Assembly: GCF_022227845.1 (NCBI RefSeq)
Contig: NZ_JAJNQN010000002.1
Location: 1 to 64,000, forward strand
Reading direction: 5' to 3'
Source of the DNA: Ectothiorhodospira lacustris
Lineage (GTDB): Bacteria > Pseudomonadota > Gammaproteobacteria > Ectothiorhodospirales > Ectothiorhodospiraceae
DNA length: 64,000 bases
This document shows, piece by piece, positions 58,060 to 64,000 of this stretch. The position numbers and the translations under genes were made by a program. Below the pieces are notes generated by a model. It saw only the letters and a program-made list of their open reading frames with translations. It was not told the DNA's origin and did not search any database. The stretch's first letter is position 1; every line of letters begins with the position of its first letter.

Positions 58060-58566
58060 ATGGCCACCGACCCAGGCACTATCCACACTTTCGAGGCCAC
58101 CGACATCCAGGGCCGACCCCGCACCCTGGCCGAATTCACCGGTCGTGTTCTGCTCATCGTCAACGTGGCCAGCCGCTGCGGCCTCACCAAACAGTACAGC
58201 AGCCTGCAGGCCCTGCAGGATCGTTTCCACGACCGGGGGTTCGACGTGCTGGGCTTTCCCTGCAATCAGTTCGGCAACCAGGAACCGGGCAGCGAGGACC
58301 AGATCGCCGATTTCTGCACCACAAGCTTCCGGGTGAGCTTCCCGCTGTTTGCTAAGGTGGAGGTCAACGGCGCTGACGCCCATCCCCTGTTTCGTCACCT
58401 CAAGGCCGCCGCGCCCGGTCTGCTGGGGTCCCAGGGCATCAAGTGGAATTTCACCAAGTTTCTGGTGGGTCGAGATGGTCGGGCGGTCCGGCGCTATGCC
58501 CCCAATGTCCCGCCGGAAGCCATTGCTGGGGAGATCGAGCGCCTGCTTGAGATGCCACCAACCTAA
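58060..58566 (+). CDS. Glutathione peroxidase-family thiol peroxidase
   Basis: A 168-residue peroxidase reducing hydroperoxides. NVASRCGLTKQYSSLQAL carries the peroxidatic cysteine, FPCNQFGNQEPG supplies the Gln and a possible resolving Cys, and KWNFTKFLVGRDG the Trp and Asn of the catalytic tetrad. It has Cys rather than selenocysteine, so thioredoxin may be the reductant. GGAG precedes the ATG. Monocistronic between the gltBD terminator and the TRAP genes. Confidence 0.93.
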   Translation: MATDPGTIHTFEATDIQGRPRTLAEFTGRVLLIVNVASRCGLTKQYSSLQALQDRFHDRGFDVLGFPCNQFGNQEPGSEDQIADFCTTSFRVSFPLFAKVEVNGADAHPLFRHLKAAAPGLLGSQGIKWNFTKFLVGRDGRAVRRYAPNVPPEAIAGEIERLLEMPPT

Positions 58567-58653
58567 TCGGCACAAGGTTGTCACGCATAACCGGTTTGGT
58601 TCATATTCCAAAAACAACATCAAGCGAACCCACCACCGAGGAGCATCAAGGCC

Positions 58654-59772
58654 ATGTCCATCAAGCGTCGAGATTTTCTCAAGGCCGGCACCGCCGTGGC
58701 CACCGGGGCCGCCATCATCGGGGCACCGGCCATCGTCAAGGCCCAAGAGCGTTTCAACTGGCGCATGACCACCACCTGGCCCGCCGGCCTGCCCTTCTTC
58801 CAGACCGGACCCGGCAGTGCCACCGACTTCGCCCGGCGAGTGGAGGAAATGTCCGGCGGCCGTATCCGCATCCGGGTCTATTCCGCCAATGAACTGGTGC
58901 CCGCCTTCGAGGGCTTCGATGCCGCTTCTTCCGGTCGTCAGGTCCAGCTCAATCACGGCTGCGCCTATTACTGGGCCGGCAAGTCCTTCGCCGCCCAATA
59001 CTTCACCACCGTCCCCTTCGGCATGACCTTCCAGGGTCATAACGCCTGGCTCAACGAGGGGGGCGGCTATGAACTGTACGAAGAGGTCTACAAGCCCTTT
59101 GATCTGGTGCCCCTGGTGGTGGGCTGCACCGGGGTGCAGCCGGTGGGCTGGTTCCGGCGCCCGGTCGAGGGTCTGCGGGATTTCCGCGGCCTGAACATCC
59201 GCATGCCGGGGTTGGCTGGGGACATCTACAACGCCATCGGCGCCAATGCCCGCCTGCTGCCGGGTGGTGAACTGTTTGCGGCCCTGGAGCGGGGTGCCAT
59301 TGATGCCGCGGAGTGGGTGGGTCCCTACTCCGACCGCGAACTGGGTCTGCACCGGGCCGCCAAGTACTACTATTCCTCCGGCTGGCACGAACCGGCCACC
59401 AGCACCGAGGTGGTGGTCAACCGCCGCGCCTGGGAATCCCTGCCCAAGGATCTGCAGGCCATCATGCGCAACGCCGCGGCGGCCTGCAACATCACCTCCC
59501 ATGCCTGGCTGGAGGCCAGAAACGCCGATGCCCTGGACGACCTGGTGACCAATCATGGGGTGCAATTCGGGCCGCTGCCCGACGACGTGATCCAGGCCCT
59601 GCTGGAAGCCACCCGGGATATTCTCAGCGACCGGGCCGCCAAGGACCCGCTGGTGCGCCGGGTGCATGAGAGCTATTTCGGGTTCAAGGCCCGCCATGAC
59701 CGCTGGCAGCAAAACTCGGAAACGGCCTTCCAGACCCAGATCCGGGACCTGGGCGGGAAGATCCTCGCCTGA
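58654..59772 (+). CDS. dctP: TRAP transporter substrate-binding protein (DctP family)
   Basis: A 372-residue periplasmic binding protein. The N-terminus KRRDFLKAGTAVATGAAIIG is a Tat signal (RRDFLK), ending near VKA. The body (WRMTTTWPAGLPFFQTGPGS, GLNIRMPGLAGDIYNAIG, LERGAIDAAEWVGPYSD) resembles TakP-type binders of 2-oxoacids, where Arg and Gln contact the carboxylate. First of three TRAP genes. Substrate class is inferred. Confidence 0.9.
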   Translation: MSIKRRDFLKAGTAVATGAAIIGAPAIVKAQERFNWRMTTTWPAGLPFFQTGPGSATDFARRVEEMSGGRIRIRVYSANELVPAFEGFDAASSGRQVQLNHGCAYYWAGKSFAAQYFTTVPFGMTFQGHNAWLNEGGGYELYEEVYKPFDLVPLVVGCTGVQPVGWFRRPVEGLRDFRGLNIRMPGLAGDIYNAIGANARLLPGGELFAALERGAIDAAEWVGPYSDRELGLHRAAKYYYSSGWHEPATSTEVVVNRRAWESLPKDLQAIMRNAAAACNITSHAWLEARNADALDDLVTNHGVQFGPLPDDVIQALLEATRDILSDRAAKDPLVRRVHESYFGFKARHDRWQQNSETAFQTQIRDLGGKILA

Positions 59773-59847
59773 GCCTGCTCCGGAGCCCCTTTCCCTCGGG
59801 AGCGGGGCTCATCCGACTCATTCCGACGGGATCGCCTGGAGATCGCC

Positions 59848-60399
59848 ATGCCCCGGCTCCTCCTCCGCTTCGAGCGTGTGCTGTACCGGATCACCAGCCT
59901 TGCCGGCGGGGTTTCGGCCGTCGCCATGGCCGCCATGATACTGCTGATCTTCGGCAACATGACCGCCCGCTACGCCTTCGGTACCGGCGCCGTGTGGCTG
60001 CAGGAACTGGAATGGTATCTGCTCTCCCTGAGCGTGATGACCGGCATCGCCTATGCCATGCGCGCCGATGAACACGTTCGGGTGGATGTCTTTTCCCATC
60101 GTCTGAGCCGGGTGGGCAAACTCTGGCTTAACGGCATCACCATGGTGCTGGTGGCCATCCCCATTGCGGCCCTGGTCCTCTTCTACACCTGGCCCTTCGT
60201 CAACATCTCCTATGTGCGCGGCGAAGGCTCGCCCAACGCTGGCGGCATGCCCTGGCTGTTCCTTCCCAAGGCCATGATCCTGCTGGGTTTTGCCCTCATC
60301 CTCAGCGAGGCCCTGCGGCAAACCCTGAGCATCGGTCGACGCCTGCTGTTCCACTATCGCCGCCCCGGACCCCGCCGGAGGATTGTCCATGCCCCTTGA
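59848..60399 (+). CDS. dctQ: TRAP transporter small permease (DctQ family)
   Basis: A 183-residue membrane protein with four predicted helices. The conserved ELEWYLLSLSVMTGIAYAM and DEHVRVDVFSHRLS are typical of DctQ. GGAG lies before the ATG. It follows dctP by 75 bases and overlaps dctM by 11 bases, so the permease subunits are coupled. It pairs with DctM to import substrate with a sodium gradient. Confidence 0.92.
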   Translation: MPRLLLRFERVLYRITSLAGGVSAVAMAAMILLIFGNMTARYAFGTGAVWLQELEWYLLSLSVMTGIAYAMRADEHVRVDVFSHRLSRVGKLWLNGITMVLVAIPIAALVLFYTWPFVNISYVRGEGSPNAGGMPWLFLPKAMILLGFALILSEALRQTLSIGRRLLFHYRRPGPRRRIVHAP

Positions 60400-61714
60400 G
60401 TACATCGCGCTGATGATGGTGGGTGCCTTCTTCGTCCTCGTGCTCACCGGGATGCCGGTGGCCTTCGCCATTGCCGCCGTGGGATTCGTGTTCGGCTTCA
60501 TCGGTTTCGAAGGCTGGCTGTTCGAGCTGCTGCCTTCCCGCATCTTCGGCACCATCACCAACTACACCCTGCTGGCCATCCCGCTGTTCGTATTCATGGG
60601 GGTGATGCTGGACAAGACCCGGGTGGCGGAACGCATGCTGGAGGTGATCGGCCACGCCAGCGGCGCCCTGCCCGGCGGCATGGCGCTGGCAGTAATCCTG
60701 GTGGGTGTGCTCATGGGTGCGGCCACGGGCATTGTCGGGGCGGCCATCGTCACCCTCACCCTGATGGCCCTGCCCACCCTGATCCACCGCGGTTACAAAC
60801 CGTCGGTGGCCTGCGGCACCATCTGTGCCTCGGGCACCCTGGGGCAGATCATTCCCCCCAGCTTGGTACTGCTGGTGCTGGCGGACACCATGAACCTGTC
60901 CGTGGGCAGCCTGTTCGCCGCCGCCCTGGTGCCGGGCCTGCTGCTGGCCGGACTCTACGTGGTCTATCTGCTGTTTCTGGCCTGGTACAGTTCGGCGGAT
61001 GTGCCGGCCATCGATGCCGAGGAACGGGCGGCCATAAGCAAGGCACAGCTCTGGAAGGACCTGTTCACCTCGGTGCTGCCGCCCCTGGCCCTGGTGGCGG
61101 CGGTACTGGGGGCCATCATCGGCGGCATCGCCGCGCCCACGGAGGCCGCGGCGGTGGGCGCGGTGGGCGCGGTGGTGGTGGCGGCGCTGATGCGGCGCCT
61201 GAGCCTGCCGGTCGTCAACGAGGCACTGATCATCACGGTGCGTATCAGCGCCATGGTGTTCTTCGTGCTGATCGCCTCCCAGGTGTTTGCCCTGGCGTTC
61301 CGGGGGCTGGACGGGGAGTTCCTGGTGGAGGCCATGTTCAACTGGGTGCCCGGCGGACCCTACGGCACCCTGCTGTTCATGATGCTGCTGATTTTCCTGC
61401 TGGGGTTCTTCCTGGAGTGGATTCAGATCACCTACATCGCCGTCCCCCTGTTCATGCCGTTCCTGGCGGGGTATCCGGAGTTCTCCATGGTCTGGATCGC
61501 GATCCTCATCGCCATGAACCTGCAGACCTCGTTCCTGACGCCGCCCTTTGGATGGTCGCTGATCTTCATGAAGGGAGTGGCGCCCAAAGGGATACGGACT
61601 GCGGATATCTACCGGGGGGCGATCCCCTTTGTATTCATCCAGCTAATGGCCCTGGGGCTGTTGATCCTGTTCCCGGGGATCGCCCTGTGGCTACCGGAAG
61701 CCATCGGATGGTAG
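60389..61714 (+). CDS. dctM: TRAP transporter large permease (DctM family)
   Basis: A 441-residue permease with about a dozen helices. FVLVLTGMPVAFAIAAVGF, GAATGIVGAAIVTLTLMALP, ICASGTLGQIIPPSLVLLVL and GGIAAPTEAAAVGAVGAVV are DctM hallmarks, including GxxxPTEAAA. The ATG at 60389 follows GGAGG by 7 bases. It is the third TRAP gene. Confidence 0.95.
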   Translation: MPLEYIALMMVGAFFVLVLTGMPVAFAIAAVGFVFGFIGFEGWLFELLPSRIFGTITNYTLLAIPLFVFMGVMLDKTRVAERMLEVIGHASGALPGGMALAVILVGVLMGAATGIVGAAIVTLTLMALPTLIHRGYKPSVACGTICASGTLGQIIPPSLVLLVLADTMNLSVGSLFAAALVPGLLLAGLYVVYLLFLAWYSSADVPAIDAEERAAISKAQLWKDLFTSVLPPLALVAAVLGAIIGGIAAPTEAAAVGAVGAVVVAALMRRLSLPVVNEALIITVRISAMVFFVLIASQVFALAFRGLDGEFLVEAMFNWVPGGPYGTLLFMMLLIFLLGFFLEWIQITYIAVPLFMPFLAGYPEFSMVWIAILIAMNLQTSFLTPPFGWSLIFMKGVAPKGIRTADIYRGAIPFVFIQLMALGLLILFPGIALWLPEAIGW

Positions 61715-61735
61715 GGCGTGATCTTTATTCTTGGA

Positions 61736-62503
61736 TTATTGGAAAAAGAACAGTGCCGTGGTCACCGCGCCGACCACCACGATGCCGTTGCGCAGGACCG
61801 TCGGCGGCAGTACACGACCGATGCGGGCCCCCACCAAACCGCCCAGGACTGCCGCCAGGGCCATGGGGGGGATCTCCGGCCAGGAGATGGCGCCGCCCCA
61901 GGCATAGATGATCACCGCCATCAGGGTGAGTACGGCGGAGAGCAGGTTCTTCAGACCGTTGGCCACGTTCAGGTCATTGACGCCCAGCAGCCGGAACATG
62001 GCCAGCATGACAATGCCCATGCCGCCGTTGAAATAGCCGCCGTAGCCGCACACACCCAACACCCCGAGCCGCCCCCAGAAACCGCCGGTGCCCCGGCTGC
62101 GCCGGGCCAGATACTGGTTCAGGCGGGGGCCGAAGGCAAACAGCAGTGTGGCAAAGAGCAACAGCCAGGGCACGATCACCCGGAAGGCCTCGTTGGAGGT
62201 CGCCAGCAGCAGCAAGGCCCCCACCGCGCCCCCCGCCGTACCAATGAGCACCACCCCCAGCACCGTCATCCCCCGGGGCGCCTGGATCAGGTCCCGGTAG
62301 GCCCAGGCGCCGGCCAGATAGCCGGGCAGCAAGGCTGCCGTGCCGGTGGCGTTGGCGGCCACCGGCGGTACGCCGGTGAAGACCAGGGCCGGCAGGGTAA
62401 GAAAGCTGCCTCCCCCGGCCAGCGCATTGATGATGCCGGCCACAAAGGCGGCGGTCACGATCAGGGTAAGATCAAACAGTTCCAGTGGCACGGGGATGGG
62501 CAT
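61736..62503 (-). CDS. TSUP (TauE/SafE) family permease
   Basis: A 255-residue membrane protein with about eight helices in two repeats; FVAGIINALAGGGSFLTLPA and GYGGYFNGGMGIVMLAMFRL are the two repeat signatures. Family members export or import sulfite, sulfoacetate and similar organosulfur anions, though substrates vary. It overlaps the upstream hydrolase gene by 32 bases on the minus strand and is convergent with the TRAP genes. Confidence 0.9.
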   Translation of the reverse strand: MPIPVPLELFDLTLIVTAAFVAGIINALAGGGSFLTLPALVFTGVPPVAANATGTAALLPGYLAGAWAYRDLIQAPRGMTVLGVVLIGTAGGAVGALLLLATSNEAFRVIVPWLLLFATLLFAFGPRLNQYLARRSRGTGGFWGRLGVLGVCGYGGYFNGGMGIVMLAMFRLLGVNDLNVANGLKNLLSAVLTLMAVIIYAWGGAISWPEIPPMALAAVLGGLVGARIGRVLPPTVLRNGIVVVGAVTTALFFFQ

Positions 62504-63383
62504 CCTTCAAGTGGGAGCGACTCGGCAGATAGGGCCTGAGCCAGTCCATGATCTGCCCGGCATGACGGGCAAATCCTTCCGGGTCATTGTGCCCCACACC
62601 CGGCAGGGTAAGCACTGTCGCCCGGGGATTTGCACCGGCCAGGATCTGCAGATGATGCAGGGGCACCACGTCATCGTCCTCGCCATGCACCAACAGCAGC
62701 GGCGCCTGGATCCGGTCCACCGTGGTCCGGGGGGCAATGTCATCGAAGCGATGGCCGATGAACCATTCCACGCCGCGATTGATGACCACCCCCCATGGCC
62801 GGCGCGGGATACCCTGCTCCGCCAGCCAGCCGTTCATCATCGGCTCAGGATGAGAAAAGGCGGACAGACTGATCACCGCGCGCAGATCCGGGGTTCTGGA
62901 AGCCGCCAGCAGTACCGCACCGGCGCCCACGGAATGCCCCAGCAGGATGATATCCCCATATCCTCGCCGGCGTAGCACCTCCATGACGGCCTCCGCATCC
63001 TCGGCAAAGCGCGGCAGAGAGGCAAAGCCGTCATCATCACTCAGGCCGTGACAACGGGCATCAAAGACCACCGCGTTCAACCCCTCGGCCAGCACCCGGG
63101 GCACCATGAACAGCAGGTGGGAGCTGTTGGCACCCCAGCCATGCACCATGACCACGACCGGGGCACCGGGATGAGGCAGGAAAAACGAGGCGGCCAGAGC
63201 CTTGCGCCGACGACTGATGATCCGGACCCGTTCGGGAGACAGGCCCAGGGCCTGTGGCTCGGTCACCCATGACCGCGCCTGAATGCGAAAGGCCCGCAGC
63301 AGCCATGACCGAAGGACCATCAAACCAAGCACCAATCCAAGGACCGGAACACTGACGATAAAAAAGCCATGAAAGACTGACAT
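62472..63383 (-). CDS. Membrane-anchored alpha/beta hydrolase
   Basis: A 303-residue hydrolase with an N-terminal membrane helix (FFIVSVPVLGLVLGLMVL). VVVMVHGWGANSSHLL gives the oxyanion region, ILLGHSVGAGAVLLAA the GxSxG nucleophile, HGEDDDVVPLHH the acid and GVGHNDPEGFA the histidine. Resembles YfhR/BEM46-like peptidase S9-type hydrolases. ATG at 63383 has a GGAAT upstream; the frame extends to a TTG at 63422. Overlap with the TSUP gene suggests coupling. Substrate unknown. Confidence 0.82.
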   Translation of the reverse strand: MSVFHGFFIVSVPVLGLVLGLMVLRSWLLRAFRIQARSWVTEPQALGLSPERVRIISRRRKALAASFFLPHPGAPVVVMVHGWGANSSHLLFMVPRVLAEGLNAVVFDARCHGLSDDDGFASLPRFAEDAEAVMEVLRRRGYGDIILLGHSVGAGAVLLAASRTPDLRAVISLSAFSHPEPMMNGWLAEQGIPRRPWGVVINRGVEWFIGHRFDDIAPRTTVDRIQAPLLLVHGEDDDVVPLHHLQILAGANPRATVLTLPGVGHNDPEGFARHAGQIMDWLRPYLPSRSHLKDAHPRATGTV

Positions 63384-63470
63384 GAGATTCCATGCAGGGA
63401 TGTTGGAAACCACGGGGAACAACGCCCGGCCGGACGCGCTCCAATGATAACAAGCGCAGGAGATCGTTCC

Positions 63471-63614
63471 ATGGACATTCCACTGTTGATCATCGGCGCC
63501 CTGCTGCTGGGCACATTGACCGCCTGGTACATCGGGGTGTTCCCCTACCCTGTCGGCTGGCTACTCCTGAGCGTGTTCTTCATCGCACGATTGATCCAGA
63601 TCAGCCAGGGCTGA
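63471..63614 (+). CDS. 47-residue two-helix membrane protein
   Basis: A short ORF preceded by CAGGAG (about 9 bases before the ATG). It reads MDIPLLIIGALLLGTLTAWY, then a short polar turn IGVFPYPVG and a second helix WLLLSVFFIARLIQI ending ISQG. This is a credible two-pass membrane microprotein, divergent from the hydrolase gene. No family is recognised. The good ribosome site and hydrophobic pattern support translation. Confidence 0.6.
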   Translation: MDIPLLIIGALLLGTLTAWYIGVFPYPVGWLLLSVFFIARLIQISQG

Positions 63615-64000
63615 CCCCGGGAAACGGGCAAATCTTCCACAAAGTCTTTATAATCCTCCACAATAACCCGCCCGGCCTTTTGTCTGTAAATCAGGCAACG
63701 TTGCCGGTCAGGCCTTGAAAGGCCTCGGACAAGGAACCATACATAAATCATCAATCCGTCGAGTCCAGGACTCGACGGTCATGCGGCCCCGCCTCCCTGG
63801 GCGGGAAATGCTGTGTTGCCGCCTCGGCGGCGCTGAGCGGGTCATGAGACCCGCATACCGGTGACACCGGCACCCCAGCAGAATCTCCCAGTCAGACCCG
63901 GCCTTGTCCGGGACACAGGGGTGTCAGCCCAACCGATGGGCACCGGTCGTCCACATCACAATGGCGGCACGATGAACCCTTGCACCACCCAACCAGCCCC
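63615..64000. other. Non-coding, hairpin-dense tail
   Basis: 386 bases to the window end without a convincing ORF. A TATAAT hexamer lies at 63649-63654. Then come GGCAACGTTGCC (about 63690-63701) and AGGCCT-TGAA-AGGCCT, followed from 63758 by a run of stem-loops: CGTCGAGTCC/GGACTCGACG, CCCGCC/GGCGGG, GCCGCC-TC-GGCGGC, GCGGGTC-ATGA-GACCCGC, CCGGT-GAC-ACCGG, CCCGG-CCTTGT-CCGGG. It may be a structured leader RNA of a gene beyond the window or a stand-alone RNA. It matched no riboswitch I know. Confidence 0.5.

Overview
The window is about 64 kb of GC-rich DNA that reads as a gammaproteobacterial chromosome. Gene order and families fit a halophilic or alkaliphilic purple sulfur bacterium or close relative (Ectothiorhodospira-like). 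The clues are a choline-to-betaine osmoprotection locus, a tkt-gap-pgk-pyk-fba run of the kind found in autotrophs, a full cytochrome c maturation set, a tetraheme NapC/NirH-type cytochrome, and a BciB-type F420-hydrogenase-beta-like protein that in phototrophs reduces the 8-vinyl group of chlorophyll precursors. The taxonomic call is inference.

Region 1-2300 is a decayed accessory segment beside the 3' end of a tRNA-Arg(CCG). It holds AbiEii and Rpn-family relics, an intact-looking HepT/MntA toxin-antitoxin pair, a second truncated MNT gene and an AT-rich inverted repeat. From 2600 to 8000 lie a beta-propeller lipoprotein with a Pho-box-like site, an AT-rich patch with inverted DnaA boxes, mtgA, a small DUF3634-type protein, dinB and choX. 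Then come betIBA (8.3-12.1 kb), pldA, and the carbon metabolism run transcribed leftward from tkt to fba (20.6-13.5 kb). metK, thiD and several small enzymes follow, then a metal transporter, a thioesterase, an alginate-export-type porin, rdgC and a three-gene response regulator/kinase/GAF operon.

The ccm genes are split into ccmABCD on the minus strand and ccmEFGHI on the plus strand, with cheV between them. A bciB-like gene, a patatin phospholipase and an MscK-type channel lead to the most interesting block, 46.4-50.9 kb. There a 1059-residue reverse transcriptase-nitrilase fusion (the UG1/DRT type 1 defence architecture) lies 30 bp upstream of an Abi_2/AbiF-type protein with two HEPN RxxxxH motifs. 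A convergent candidate small RNA follows, with a TTGACG-17-TAGAAT promoter and a UUCG-capped terminator-like fold. The block has lower GC than its surroundings and sits between core genes, with a PII-like gene and gltBD to its right.

The right end has gltBD with a strong terminator, a glutathione peroxidase, a TRAP transporter (dctPQM type), a TSUP permease, an alpha/beta hydrolase, a 47-codon membrane protein, and a non-coding tail (63.6-64 kb) packed with hairpins. Several copies of an intergenic palindromic repeat (8.1, 13.4, 26.0, 28.6 kb) are scattered through the window.
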